A DNA stretch of 64,000 nt. Source: Candidatus Methanoperedens sp. GTDB taxonomy: Archaea > Halobacteriota > Methanosarcinia > Methanosarcinales > Methanoperedenaceae. Positions within the stretch are counted from its first letter, which is position 1. Each line of letters opens with the position of its first letter. A program made the position numbers and the translations under genes. The DNA is taken from NCBI GenBank assembly GCA_026552955.1, contig JAPMTS010000047.1, positions 31,120 to 95,119 on the forward strand, in the 5' to 3' direction. Below the pieces are notes generated by a model. That model did no database searches. It was not told the origin of the DNA and saw only the letters and a program-made list of their open reading frames with translations. Positions 50,814 to 60,376 of this stretch are shown here, in pieces.

Positions 50814-51746
50814 CTATATTTCTAAAATTTGCTCATCCCGCGATTTTTCTGCTTCGCCAGGGTATATTCCTGCCGTTATAGACTGATATACAACCTCCTT
50901 GTTGAAATCCTCTAATTTCAAGCGGTCGAGGCAGCTTCCAAATCGCTCTCCAATATTTGTATGGTGCTTTGACCATTCGATTATTTTTCTAAATACAGCG
51001 ACTGTTTCTTGAGCTGTATTTACTTCTATAAACTCCCTTCCATGTCTTGGATTTCGTCCAACTTTTCCACCAATGAATATCTTCAGTCCTCTCCTACCTT
51101 CAAAGATAAGCCCTTCTGGACATGATCCAAGACAATAGCCGCAGAGTTTGCATCTATTCTGAAGGATGCTTGCTTTTCCATTTTCCACCAAGATAGCTTT
51201 CTGGGGGCATATTGTGGTACAGGCTCCACATCCCGTGCATTCAGTAGATATTGCTGGTCTTATTACGCCCATTACTCCAATATCGTTTTCCTGGGGCTTT
51301 GCACAAGCATTGGGACATCCTGCAATTGAGAATTTCATTTTTACAGGCATATCCTCACAAAAAAATTCCTTGTCCAGCAGGATTCCGAGGCTGTAGGTAT
51401 CGATTATACCATGACAGCATTCATGGTTTCCCGGGCATGCAACGATATTCCGGACGCGTGATCCAAAAGATCCCGGCGGTGTACAGTTGGATTCCAGTTC
51501 TTCCGTGATTATGTCGAGATAATCGATACTGATATCCGGGATCTGGATACCCTGGCGGGTAGTGATGTGTATATACCCGCTGCCGTATTTTCTGGCGATA
51601 CCGCTGATTCCCTGAAGCTGTTCTGATGTAACATTACCACAGGGAATGCGGAGTCTGACCGCAAAAAGGTCTTTTTGTCTCTGTTTCATATATCCAGATT
51701 TCTTTAAAGTTGCTAAGTCAAGTTCTTTCAGTCTCATTATGTACAT
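50814..51746 (-). CDS. Siroheme sulfite/nitrite reductase-like protein with two 4Fe-4S clusters
   Basis: 310 residues. The siroheme/[4Fe-4S] ligands are C-x5-C (C104, C110) in ACPGNHECC and C-x3-C (C144, C148) in AGCPNACAK. Residues 170-209 insert a ferredoxin domain with CTGCGACTTICP and CKLCGYCLGSCP. This short single-subunit form is the archaeal Dsr-like/Fsr C-terminal type, which reduces sulfite, nitrite or an unknown substrate. A truncated ccdA lies between it and the operator-bearing promoter at 52167. Start at 51746 or the second ATG at 51737. Confidence 0.85.
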   Translation of the reverse strand: MYIMRLKELDLATLKKSGYMKQRQKDLFAVRLRIPCGNVTSEQLQGISGIARKYGSGYIHITTRQGIQIPDISIDYLDIITEELESNCTPPGSFGSRVRNIVACPGNHECCHGIIDTYSLGILLDKEFFCEDMPVKMKFSIAGCPNACAKPQENDIGVMGVIRPAISTECTGCGACTTICPQKAILVENGKASILQNRCKLCGYCLGSCPEGLIFEGRRGLKIFIGGKVGRNPRHGREFIEVNTAQETVAVFRKIIEWSKHHTNIGERFGSCLDRLKLEDFNKEVVYQSITAGIYPGEAEKSRDEQILEI

Positions 51747-51808
51747 GATGGAAAGTTATATTTAATATTGATTTTGGTTTAAAATTTGAAAGTTTCTCCT
51801 TTAATTTA

Positions 51809-52125
51809 TTAAATTTTTGAAGATTTTTTTTTGAAAATGTGAAAAATATAAGAAAAGGCAGTGGCATAGACTTCTCCATAGAATCTTAAATTCCATAAAT
51901 AATCAGTATATGCTCCAAATGTGACACCAAAAGCAGATACCAATACCCCCATCATCGAAAGCTTACAGTTAAGCCCGATATGATAGCAAGAGGCTGAAGC
52001 CTGTGCCCTCCGGAACCTGAAAATATAACTGGTACAGGCGGAAAGCAGCAGGGTTTCATGATCGTAACTATTCCTGCAAAAAAACCATAAATATTGAAAG
52101 TTCTGATGGTTGCATTTGATTTTTT
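51809..52125 (-). pseudogene. Truncated, frameshifted ccdA-like (DsbD transmembrane) remnant
   Basis: The minus strand encodes YGFFAGIVTIMKPCCFPPVP, then SGSGGHRLQPLAIISGLTVSF before a stop. After one missing base the next frame continues MMGVLVSAFGVTFGAYTDYL. Together these match the first two helices of CcdA, the membrane thiol-disulfide carrier used in cytochrome c maturation, with its PCC cysteines. The similarity fades afterwards and the frame ends at 51809, far short of a full protein. No good start codon remains upstream. Confidence 0.5.
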
Positions 52126-52166
52126 AACCTGCCTATTTATTGACTTTTTGAGAAACTATATCCTAC

Positions 52167-52183
52167 TTTACATATGGTGTAAA
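52167..52183. promoter_or_regulatory. TTTACA-N5-TGTAAA operator 4
   Basis: TTTACA (52167-52172), TATGG, TGTAAA (52178-52183). It abuts the BRE/TATA of the downstream gene on its upstream side. Confidence 0.7.
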
Positions 52184-52185
52184 CA

Positions 52186-52196
52186 AAGTATAAATA
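52186..52196 (+). promoter_or_regulatory. TATA box of the polyferredoxin gene
   Basis: AAGTATAAATA at 52186-52196 predicts transcription from about 52217. It lies between operators 4 and 5, whose centres are 54 bases apart. Confidence 0.6.
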
Positions 52197-52220
52197 CCCG
52201 GAGGTACATGATATATTTAC

Positions 52221-52237
52221 TTTACACTATGTGTAAA
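52221..52237. promoter_or_regulatory. TTTACA-N5-TGTAAA operator 5
   Basis: TTTACA (52221-52226), CTATG, TGTAAA (52232-52237). It is placed at the predicted start of transcription, 16 bases before the ATG at 52254. Together with operator 4 it brackets the core promoter. Confidence 0.7.
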
Positions 52238-52253
52238 TATGGAGTAAAACAAA

Positions 52254-53912
52254 ATGAATCAAAAACTATTGATTTTAAGTGTGATTTTATTATTGTTTGC
52301 ATTGGCTTTACCCGCGAATGCGAATGAAATGGATAATATGAGTACAAGTGACTCAAACACAATGAACATGGATCAACCTGACGCAGGACATGGCACGGAA
52401 GAACCTGCTGCCCCCCATAGTGCGGGTGGGGATGTGAACTGGTATGCGATAGCATTATTTGTTGCCATAATTGGAATTGCGGGATATTATACTTCAAAAA
52501 CAGAAAAACTCAGGAAGATCAATTTCCTGAATTATCCAACGTTAAAATCTCTTCTTAAAAGTCGCTGGTATCCCCTGATTTTCGTGTTGCCTACGATGAT
52601 AATATTCGCAATAATCGTGATACAACTTTTCTTTGGCAGTGCCGAAGCATCTTCAAATTTTGGCTCCATCATGATGTGGATATTGCTCTGGCCCATTTTA
52701 CCCGTCCTTTTCCTGCTGTTCGGGAGACTGTGGTGTTCTGTCTGTCCCCTTTCACGAGTGAGCGATGAAGTGCAAAAAAAAGTGGGCATGCACAGGAAAG
52801 TGCCAAAATTTCTTCAGACGTATGGTGTCTGGATCATTATATTCGCATTTCTTGTAATAACATGGTCTGATGTTATCTTTGGTGTTGTTGAATCTCCTCT
52901 TAATACGGGAATTCTCTTATTATTCATATTAATAGGCGTGGTTTTCATGGGAGCAGTATATGAAAAGAGAGCATGGTGCCGTTATTTATGTTTCCTTGGC
53001 GGACTTTCAAGTAACTATTCCATGAGTTCAGCACTTGAACTCAGGGCAGATAGCGAAATCTGCAAGACCTGCAAGACGCCTTTATGTTATAAGGGGGATG
53101 GAAAAACAGAAGGCTGTTCGATGTTTGAATATCCAAGGACCATGGATTCCAACCGTGCCTGCAACTTCTGCTCTAATTGCATAAAGACCTGTGATCATGA
53201 TGCAATAAGAATAACCCCGCGTCCACCCACAAGCGAACTCTGGTTCATCAAGAAACCGAGGTTTGAAGAATCATTCCTTGCCACTGCTTTGATCGGGATC
53301 GTTGTAAGCCAGACGATGATAATGCTTGAGGTATGGGAACCTTTCATGCACTGGTTTGAAAATACCACTGGCATCACGAATTTCACTGTTGCCTGGACAT
53401 TGATCTTTGCTGGGGCAATGTTAATACCGCTCTTGCTTATGCTGGCCGCAAGTTTTGTTTCAAGCAGGATGTCAGGAGAAACATCGAATTCCAGTATAAT
53501 ATCCGACCAGACTGCAAAATTGGGCGAAGGAGCGAGAAATTCAGTTGAAACGACTATGTCCAGTTTCAATCGCTATGGGTATGCTCTTATTCCCCTGGGG
53601 CTTGGAATACACCTTGCGCATAATGCCAAGCATTTCCTTGGTGAAGGTTTTGCTATATTTTATAGTTCGGCGTCTCTTGTGGGATGGAATATCACAGGGA
53701 ACCTGTCCATATTAAACATGCCTACGATACAGGTTATCCAGTATATTCTTTCGATACTTGGGGTCCTGGGCGCCATATATACGGCATATAAGATATCCAC
53801 GAATAATCCCAATTCAAGGTCATCCGTGTTGCCTTATATCGTATTGATATTCATGTTCGGCATCATAGCACTGTGGATGTACTCTATACCCATGGCTGCG
53901 CGGGCGCACTAA
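52254..53912 (+). CDS. NosR/NapH-like membrane polyferredoxin with Met/His-rich exported N-terminus
   Basis: 552 residues. A signal peptide ends near ANANE (about residue 24), followed by a Met/His/Asp-rich stretch (NTMNMDQPDAGHG) likely to bind copper. The membrane part has the C161-x2-C164-P and C242-x3-C246 pairs of the NapH/NosR/CcoG family. Soluble cysteines C270/C273/C278/C288 and C303-C306-C309-C313 can hold two 4Fe-4S clusters. More helices follow to the end, including LGIHLAHNAKHFLGEG. It probably moves electrons across the membrane for a metal-dependent process. Two TTTACA-N5-TGTAAA operators surround its TATA box. Confidence 0.82.
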   Translation: MNQKLLILSVILLLFALALPANANEMDNMSTSDSNTMNMDQPDAGHGTEEPAAPHSAGGDVNWYAIALFVAIIGIAGYYTSKTEKLRKINFLNYPTLKSLLKSRWYPLIFVLPTMIIFAIIVIQLFFGSAEASSNFGSIMMWILLWPILPVLFLLFGRLWCSVCPLSRVSDEVQKKVGMHRKVPKFLQTYGVWIIIFAFLVITWSDVIFGVVESPLNTGILLLFILIGVVFMGAVYEKRAWCRYLCFLGGLSSNYSMSSALELRADSEICKTCKTPLCYKGDGKTEGCSMFEYPRTMDSNRACNFCSNCIKTCDHDAIRITPRPPTSELWFIKKPRFEESFLATALIGIVVSQTMIMLEVWEPFMHWFENTTGITNFTVAWTLIFAGAMLIPLLLMLAASFVSSRMSGETSNSSIISDQTAKLGEGARNSVETTMSSFNRYGYALIPLGLGIHLAHNAKHFLGEGFAIFYSSASLVGWNITGNLSILNMPTIQVIQYILSILGVLGAIYTAYKISTNNPNSRSSVLPYIVLIFMFGIIALWMYSIPMAARAH

Positions 53913-54176
53913 GAAAACATCAGAGAACAAGAAACACAGGGATTTAGTAAATCTTCTGTGCTTCCTTTTTTTCTTTAAAACAAATATTATCTGACTAATA
54001 TTGCAAATGGTGATTTAATTCGAGTCAGGCACTTGATCCTCATGTCAATAGAGAACGATTTAGAGAAGAATGGTGGTCTGACCAATGCAGTTGTATTAGA
54101 TTGCAAAATGATGCAATCATAATGCTGACATTATACCGACTGAATATCTTGACAATATCGCTTTCACGAAATATAG

Positions 54177-54241
54177 CTTAGGGTAATGTTTGGGAAAAAT
54201 CATTTAAACCTAATAACCATCAATATTATTCGGTGGTATTG
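54177..54241. repeat. Dispersed 65-base repeat, copy B
   Basis: It begins CTTAGGGTAATGTTTGGG and ends GGTATTG. It aligns to 38550-38615 with about ten differences. It touches the left arm of the long inverted repeat that follows, so the two may belong to one element. Confidence 0.6.
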
Positions 54242-54248
54242 AAAAAAG

Positions 54249-54422
54249 CAGGTTGAGGAGTGGGTGGTTTATACATTTCAATAGTGGAATAGCAAACATA
54301 AAACATTTTTAATAAATATAAAAAAAGTTTATTGCAATCGTAAATCTTAAATATCATATATGATTAAATGAAAAGTAATGGGCAGGAAATTTTTTTTAAG
54401 ATACCACCCACTCCCCTACCTG
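54249..54422. repeat. 174-base element bounded by a 19-bp inverted repeat (MITE-like)
   Basis: The left arm CAGGTTGAGGAGTGGGTGG (54249-54267) and the right arm at 54404-54422 match at 17 of 19 positions when inverted. Beyond the arms a weaker match (GTGGTAT on both sides) continues the pairing. The interior of 136 bases is AT-rich and non-coding. Confidence 0.55.
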
Positions 54423-54480
54423 TCCATTATACCACTATAATCGAATATACGAATGTATATTGGGATAGTCACCAAAGCTG

Positions 54481-54663
54481 TCACTTTATTCTCGTTATCT
54501 TTGCAGGCTTATATTTCATCATTTCTCCGAGAAGATTTTCGCCAGTTACAACCTTGACTCCGTCTTTCATCCATAGGACGAATATTTTTTGTATGGCAGC
54601 TATGGATTTATGACTATTCATTCCATCGAACATAGCCTTGGCTAATCCTTTATCTAATATCAT
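54481..54663 (-). CDS. Small protein of unknown function
   Basis: 60 residues, beginning MILDKGLAKAMFDGMNSHKS and ending in a basic stretch (YKPAKITRIK). Composition is balanced and helical; an AAGGTG ribosome-binding sequence lies about 11 bases upstream. The reverse frame overlapping it is poorer. No family recognised. It is isolated in a repeat-rich region, so it may be a remnant of a larger gene. Confidence 0.45.
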   Translation of the reverse strand: MILDKGLAKAMFDGMNSHKSIAAIQKIFVLWMKDGVKVVTGENLLGEMMKYKPAKITRIK

Positions 54664-54936
54664 TTTATTTTCACACCTTTTTCTTATAATTTTTAGCTAT
54701 TCCAGAAGGTTGGATTCATTTTTCAGAAGGAAGTCAACAATGTAATTCCATTATCATGTCACTATTTATGAAACTTCTAAACATTATAATGATAATATTA
54801 CATATAAATATTTCGGCATGTTTGGGCAATGTTTGGGGAAAAAGATATATATAGATTAGAAAAAAAATATAAACACAAATTTCAGGAATGACCTGAGAAG
54901 CTTAAAACTGTACCAAATATTTTTGATAAGCGACAA

Positions 54937-55215
54937 TCACAGTTTTGACTTCTCATTATCAAAAGAATAGAGACTTTCTGCGATATTATTTGAAATTAAA
55001 TATAAATCAGGGTATCCAAGGTGGTTTTTCATAATCATTCCATGTTTGACCAGGACCTCAAGAAGATGCCCGATGGTTTTATAATCCATATTCAAAGCTG
55101 TTGCCAATTGATTAACGTTATAAGTAAGACGTTTCAAGATTAATGCCCGGGTCTTTCCTCCATGTGTTCCTTCAATCAGATAGCATAAGAGCTTGTTTTA
55201 TTTTTTGGATTTCAT
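54937..55215 (-). pseudogene. Winged-helix (ArsR-like) regulator with an early nonsense codon
   Basis: From ATG at 55215 the frame reads MKSKK, then TAA (55198-55200), then NKLLCYLIEGTHGGKTRALI, RLTYNVNQLATALNMDYKTI and LEVLVKHGMI. This is a well-kept archaeal wHTH domain whose first conserved helix lies after the stop. Translation from the internal TTG at 55137 would lose the first helix. So the gene is either dead, read through, or starts at a non-standard codon. The wHTH family is clear; its targets are unknown. Confidence 0.6.
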
Positions 55216-55479
55216 TAATTTTTGTTTAAGAGAGTCTTTTGTCTGCTCTTCTGCTTTTTTTGCGTAAAAAAAAACACCCTTTTTGCGCAGGTTTATTCAG
55301 TTCTCCAGATTCGGAATGGCTATTAACTCCAGTGTGATAGCCAATGCCATCACTCACCCGATATCCATGTTTTCAATACATCAGAGATACATCTCATATC
55401 CTTCATGTCTGGGAGAGAGTCTGTACTCTTACAGACATAGATTAGCTTTATCAGCGTTCAGTCAAAGTAGAACCAAACC

Positions 55480-56004
55480 ATGGAAATTAAAGTAATTAGA
55501 AGCCCGGACAGGAAAAAGACCATTCAAGCCAGGATGGTCGAGGACACTCTTCATGTATATCTCCCTCTTGGAATGCAGCATGAAGAGGAAAGAAAAATCA
55601 TCGAAAAAATGAAAAAGAAAATCGATAAAAAAATGCATAAAAAACAAATCAATAATGACGATTATCTTATAACCAAGTTTGATGAATTCAACGTCAAGTT
55701 TTTTCAGGGGAAGCTGAAGGTCAATTCCATTGAATTTGTTACAAATCAAGAGAGGGTGAACGGCAGTTGTACACCGAACAAAGGCACAATTCGGCTATCT
55801 CACAAACTTCTGGATATGCCGAAATGGGTTCTGGAATATGTTATTATGCATGAGATGACCCATCTGGTTTATCCCAACCATTCAAAAGAATTCTGGGTGA
55901 AGGTTAGCGAATATGAATATACTGAGAGAGCCAGAGGATTCTTAATGGCTAAAGGAATGGAGATAGAACAAATTGAGAACAATGGCGATAAAAGCAGAAA
56001 ATAA
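55480..56004 (+). CDS. YgjP-like zinc metallopeptidase (DUF45)
   Basis: 174 residues. The zinc motif HEMTH at about 127-131 (IMHEMTHLVYPNHSKEFW) with a third His in NHSKEFW fits the YgjP/DUF45 (SprT-like) fold. The basic helix KKKIDKKMHKKQ is at about 45-57, before GSCTPNKGTIRLSHKLL. A protease or zinc-binding role is probable; bacterial relatives act in restriction or repair contexts. Start at 55480 follows weak purines. Separate from polC by 52 bases, in convergent orientation. Confidence 0.82.
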   Translation: MEIKVIRSPDRKKTIQARMVEDTLHVYLPLGMQHEEERKIIEKMKKKIDKKMHKKQINNDDYLITKFDEFNVKFFQGKLKVNSIEFVTNQERVNGSCTPNKGTIRLSHKLLDMPKWVLEYVIMHEMTHLVYPNHSKEFWVKVSEYEYTERARGFLMAKGMEIEQIENNGDKSRK

Positions 56005-56056
56005 TCTTTTTACCCAATATCTAAACAAACTAACCATGGTTTTTCATCTTTTATAA

Positions 56057-59000
56057 TCACATGAAATCCGCCAGCCCCTTCTGCTTCACCTTATCGCTCT
56101 CAAACAGCGACCTCATCTCGATCTCAAGCAGCTCAAGCCTCTGCTTCGTGTAATGCCGCACATTGTACTCATCCGCAATGCGCAAGCTGGTTTCAAGATA
56201 CTTCCTCACCGAGCCCTCGTGCACGGTAAGTACGATATTCCCGCCGCACCTTGGGCATGTTCCCTGCAGGGGCGGGCGCCTGTATTTGGCATTGCATTTT
56301 GTGCACCTCACCTTTTGTTTTGAGAAAGAGCGCAGATTCCCGATAAGGTCGGGCAGGAAATGAGAATTTATAACACGCTCAGCAACATCTTGTGGGTCAA
56401 CTGCTTTTATTTTCCTTGCAAGCCCAAGCTGAGCCTCCATTTTTTCAATCATTGTGCCCAGCGTCTTGTATGCGCTGTTCCTTGGCCCGGCAGCGATATT
56501 TGCTGTATCGTGGGTGAATCCGAAGCCTTCATACTGGGCAGGCGTACCCAGCCTTCCACTGACCGTATCCATGATCTTGACCAGGTCTTTTGGATTTGTG
56601 TACTTGAGCGTGGCTTCAAAGAACTCAAGTGGATACTGAAACAGCACATCAACGTTATGCGCTTCCTTATCAACCTCATTGGGATCGATACGCGACGTCA
56701 GGACAAGAGGCGCATCCATCTGCCCGCCCCGCCTGTCGGGAAGATATGAGCGCGAGAAATTCACGAGGCCGTCCATCAGCAGCATCACGCAGTCCTCGTC
56801 GCCGTCGCACTGGAATGTGGTAATTCCCGAGCAGATGAAACTGTGATGGGTATCGACTGTCAGATTATACACATATTTATCCGGGGAGTTTATCTCTTTT
56901 TTTTCCACAATTTTATCGATGAACACGTCTTCATCAAAACTTGTTCTCGCACCGCCTTTTTTAGGCAGCCATTTATTAAGCAATTCTTCAGCATGTTTTT
57001 GCTTTTCACCGAGGAAGCCTATGTCTTCTATGAATTTTCCAGCTTCGCTGCCATATATCCCTATGTTATACGAATCTTCATAGATAGAGTGTTTGATCCC
57101 GGAAAACATCAGGAGGTAGGACACAGCATCTATAAGCCATTTATTTACTGAAGTTACATTCACCTCTAAAGTGCTCATCAGGGAACATGATCCATCCCTG
57201 GTAAAATAACCTCTTAGAAATGCATTTATCTTATCTTCTGGAAGAGAATAGATAACGTTCGGAATCCTTTTTATTTTCTCGTCAGTTATCGAAAGCAGGT
57301 CATAATTCTCTTTAGATTCGATAGGTGGTTTTTTAATGTTCCAGGGTATCAATAATTCATCTGCATCCTGCGCCTTCACTTTTTCTCCTGTCCTATCCGG
57401 GAACAGATGATCTTTAGTTACGACTATCTTCCTGCCGCTTTTCGTTTTTATTTCTATCAGCTTTTCAGGAGAAACATGTTTTGAAACATGGGTTATATCC
57501 GCCAATTCGAATTTTTTTGTTTTTATGTTGAAAGCAAATGTCTTCAGACCCTTAACCTTGTTGTATTGCGTTCCGAAATCATCTTCTTCTCTTTTGTCGG
57601 TAAGATTGAGTTCAACAAGCTCGCGAATCGTCAAAAGTTCAAAGTTATCTCCTCTCTGAACCAATACTTTTTCATCCCCATGAAAGCAGTTTCGCCGCTT
57701 GGCTGCATGGAAAAAAGGATGGGCATAGCCAACAGACGCCGTGGTAAAGCCCACAAGGCGGGCTAGCACTCCCGCTGATGTATGGGGGGCTAAGCCTATG
57801 ACCAGTTTCCCGATCAGGTCATCGATCTTGTCGATATTATAATAAGATTCGACTTTATAATATCTCGTCAAAAGGTCATCTATGAAATGTGCAGTCTTTA
57901 AAAGATATTCGGCGCAATCTTTTGAAACAACAATGTCCTGCACTTTAAGTTCAAGGATCTGGGTCTCATCCGTAAGCAGATTCCCGAATGTGTCATTCAC
58001 ATAACCCATTTCCTTACATTTCGACACCGAGACGCCGAGTTCCCCGGGTTTGATATGCGTAAGAGGCATATCCGATAGGTCATACCTCACAGTCCCGTCC
58101 TTGAACATCACCACATCATGCTTTGCCCTGAGCACCCCTTTTTCTAATGGTTCAGGCGTCTTGTTTTTTGAAGTAAGGCCAAGAACGCCTTTGGGTTTGA
58201 AAACATCCCTCTCCCCGAGGTTATCAAGCGCTCTTTGGTATTCCGATATGAAATCAATATCCATTTCAGTGACAGACGTAGTCTCTTTTTTGCATTTCGG
58301 GCATAGTGGTTTATCGACTTCTATGCCGCATGACTGGCATTTAAGAAGCGGAATTGTGAATTTTCCGCATGAACACCTGTTCTTGAAAGTCCTGCTCTTG
58401 CATGCCGGACATATGCGCTGGCCAATTTGAACGTTTATTGTCCCCACTTTTCCTTTCTGGTAAGTAAGTCCTGTCTGGAACTCACTATTCTTGAATTCAT
58501 TATTTTTCTCTTTGCTAATATCCTCATCATCCACGAAATCTTTCACATCTACAAGGGATCGCCTCTTTCCTCCGGCTCCACCTATCGGGAAAAGCACATG
58601 CGGCGCGGGTTTCATTTCACGCTTATCGGATTTTTCGGGACGTCCCATTCTCGCGCCGATCCTTATGGGAGCACGCGCCCTGATGGTTATCCTGCTTGTT
58701 TTAGAGACGGTATCCAGAATGTTGGCCCCCATAACCAGGGAAGTCTTTTTAAGAGTCATATCAAGGCCAAGACATCTCATAAGAGGGAGCGGTTCTTCGA
58801 TCACAACCTTCTTTTCACGGACGATATGGGGGACAAGAAGAACTTCAAGAATGTTCTTTATTTTTTCATCCAGTGCAAATGAGAGCCTGTCAGAATATGT
58901 CCCATTTTTTTGGATGTATTCGAACAGCTGGGAGAACTCCTCAATTGAAATATCATGCCACAGGTATGTATATTTTGGATGCAGCGGCACGTTAAATTTA

Positions 59001-60376
59001 TCTGATAAAGAAAGCGCTTTTTCCTGGTCAGGATTCTTAAGGTTGCCAAGCTCCTTTATTGAAGTTTTTGCCATAAGTTCCTGAATCCACCATTCAAAGC
59101 AATAGGACGAGGGCACAAGAGGGTGGTTATTCTCCAGGAAATCGCCGAAATTTATCAGTATCTCTCCGATATCAAGGATCTGCTTCACAGACGGGCGTAT
59201 TTTTTGGGCTTCCTCTGCTGTCTTAATACTGAGAACATCTCCATTGAAAAGGCGAACTGTGGGGCCATCGATGGTATCAACTGGTGCTATACCCGCTGCT
59301 TTTCCCGGCCGCTCCACCTTTATCTGGGTGCCCGCCGCAATGAAATCATCCATCATTACCATTGTAGCGGGACTGATACCCGCAGCTGCAAAACTCGTGT
59401 TCCTGCCCCTGCCATACCTTAGCCTGAAACCTCCCGGTCTTGAGGGATAGGAAAAAACAGGCCGTCCTGCTATCAGGTCCTGCAGGTACTTGTCCTTTGG
59501 TTTTAATTGCGCAGAGGCATCATCGGTTTTAACTGTAACTACGAATTTATCAAGCCAGTCCCATCCTTCCAGTTTGAGCTTATCCACATGCTTTTTCACT
59601 TTTGGCGCCTTAAGAGCAATACCTTCGGCAATGACAAGCGCCATGCCGCCACGTATTCTATTGGTCTCGATCCTGGGGAGATCCCGCCTGCCTTCCACTT
59701 CAGCTTCCTCTGTTGGTTCGCCGTCAATGCATATGGGGCAGTTCCTGACAATGAGCCGGATCTCATCATCCGACGGAAGATACTGCAAATTCGCCACGCG
59801 CCTGTATGCTGTGATCTCTTCAACATATCTCTCAACTTCTTCAGGCCGCGGGACAAAACGCGCGATCCCCAGGTTCGCCCGCACATAATCGGCAGCCAGC
59901 ACCGATAGCGCCTGGGCGGTGCCCCCGGCGCTCCTTATCGGGCCGGCATAATATATCCTTATATAATCGGTGCCATCATCGTTTTTTGCCAGGTCTATCT
60001 TGGCGATACCTTCTATAGGCGCAGCCACCACACCTTCCGTAAGGACTGCCATTGCTACCCTTACTGCAGCTTCGATGGCATCCCTGTTTGATTCGAAGTT
60101 TTTGATCTCACCTTTTGCAACAGCAATTGCCACCTGAAGAGCCGCTTCCTCACGCGACATCGTAGTTTCAAGTTCCCTGAGCTTTTTTGCCACTCCTTCG
60201 ATAGAAAGAAGTTTCTCAACCCTGTCTGCAAGGTCTTTTGCGATTGGTATTTCGATCGTCGGCATCGGGTCTGCGCCGTTTGCGCGGGCGCGGTTTGCAT
60301 GCTCGATAGCGCGGTATAGCTCAGTTTCAAGCGTGCTAAAATAAGCAAGCATTGGATCGCTTGCGGCGAATTTCAT
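56057..60376 (-). CDS. polC: DNA polymerase II (family D) large subunit DP2, with intein
   Basis: 1439 residues as translated, about 1146 after removal of the 293-residue intein. Extein features include [17 protein letters not shown], the zinc cluster [32 protein letters not shown], the catalytic NCDGDED (split by the intein) and the C-terminal zinc site [22 protein letters not shown]. Family D polymerase is the replicative enzyme of most euryarchaea. The gene overlaps carB by 4 bases. The C-terminal LADFM and [11 protein letters not shown] are usual. DP1 is not in the window. Confidence 0.96.
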   Translation of the reverse strand: MKFAASDPMLAYFSTLETELYRAIEHANRARANGADPMPTIEIPIAKDLADRVEKLLSIEGVAKKLRELETTMSREEAALQVAIAVAKGEIKNFESNRDAIEAAVRVAMAVLTEGVVAAPIEGIAKIDLAKNDDGTDYIRIYYAGPIRSAGGTAQALSVLAADYVRANLGIARFVPRPEEVERYVEEITAYRRVANLQYLPSDDEIRLIVRNCPICIDGEPTEEAEVEGRRDLPRIETNRIRGGMALVIAEGIALKAPKVKKHVDKLKLEGWDWLDKFVVTVKTDDASAQLKPKDKYLQDLIAGRPVFSYPSRPGGFRLRYGRGRNTSFAAAGISPATMVMMDDFIAAGTQIKVERPGKAAGIAPVDTIDGPTVRLFNGDVLSIKTAEEAQKIRPSVKQILDIGEILINFGDFLENNHPLVPSSYCFEWWIQELMAKTSIKELGNLKNPDQEKALSLSDKFNVPLHPKYTYLWHDISIEEFSQLFEYIQKNGTYSDRLSFALDEKIKNILEVLLVPHIVREKKVVIEEPLPLMRCLGLDMTLKKTSLVMGANILDTVSKTSRITIRARAPIRIGARMGRPEKSDKREMKPAPHVLFPIGGAGGKRRSLVDVKDFVDDEDISKEKNNEFKNSEFQTGLTYQKGKVGTINVQIGQRICPACKSRTFKNRCSCGKFTIPLLKCQSCGIEVDKPLCPKCKKETTSVTEMDIDFISEYQRALDNLGERDVFKPKGVLGLTSKNKTPEPLEKGVLRAKHDVVMFKDGTVRYDLSDMPLTHIKPGELGVSVSKCKEMGYVNDTFGNLLTDETQILELKVQDIVVSKDCAEYLLKTAHFIDDLLTRYYKVESYYNIDKIDDLIGKLVIGLAPHTSAGVLARLVGFTTASVGYAHPFFHAAKRRNCFHGDEKVLVQRGDNFELLTIRELVELNLTDKREEDDFGTQYNKVKGLKTFAFNIKTKKFELADITHVSKHVSPEKLIEIKTKSGRKIVVTKDHLFPDRTGEKVKAQDADELLIPWNIKKPPIESKENYDLLSITDEKIKRIPNVIYSLPEDKINAFLRGYFTRDGSCSLMSTLEVNVTSVNKWLIDAVSYLLMFSGIKHSIYEDSYNIGIYGSEAGKFIEDIGFLGEKQKHAEELLNKWLPKKGGARTSFDEDVFIDKIVEKKEINSPDKYVYNLTVDTHHSFICSGITTFQCDGDEDCVMLLMDGLVNFSRSYLPDRRGGQMDAPLVLTSRIDPNEVDKEAHNVDVLFQYPLEFFEATLKYTNPKDLVKIMDTVSGRLGTPAQYEGFGFTHDTANIAAGPRNSAYKTLGTMIEKMEAQLGLARKIKAVDPQDVAERVINSHFLPDLIGNLRSFSKQKVRCTKCNAKYRRPPLQGTCPRCGGNIVLTVHEGSVRKYLETSLRIADEYNVRHYTKQRLELLEIEMRSLFESDKVKQKGLADFM
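56810..57688 (-). other. Intein at the catalytic site of DP2 (PolII allele)
   Basis: 879 bases, 293 residues. It starts with Cys1 in [13 protein letters not shown], has block [14 protein letters not shown], and ends [21 protein letters not shown] split before |CDGDED. The last residue is Gln, not the usual Asn, and the penultimate His is replaced by Phe; the +1 residue is Cys. The endonuclease region keeps one DOD motif ([11 protein letters not shown]) and a following SYLLMFSGI segment, while the first LAGLIDADG block is not seen, so homing is probably lost. Splicing residues look usable. Confidence 0.88.

Larger units (their letters stand above)
51747..52253. other. 507-base region with ccdA remnant and operator-bearing promoter
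   Basis: On the minus strand most of this region is a broken ccdA-like frame. The right end holds the promoter of the polyferredoxin gene with two TTTACA-N5-TGTAAA sites and a TATA box. Each is listed separately. Confidence 0.55.
53913..54480. other. 568-base repeat-rich non-coding stretch
   Basis: It contains copy B of the dispersed repeat (54177-54241), a long inverted repeat (54249-54422), and AT-rich filler. The frame at 54368-54613 (+) has poor coding character and cuts across the inverted repeat, so it is not called. Confidence 0.5.

Noticed and set aside
54368-54613. 81-codon frame on the plus strand
   Set aside because: It crosses the right arm of the inverted repeat, has low coding quality, and overlaps a better minus-strand frame at 54481-54663.
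55283-55495. 70-codon frame (plus) before the metallopeptidase
   Set aside because: Ser/Ile/Tyr-rich low-quality peptide, no ribosome-binding site, overlaps the real start at 55480. A 6-bp hairpin (GTCTGT/ACAGAC) is present but no element could be identified.
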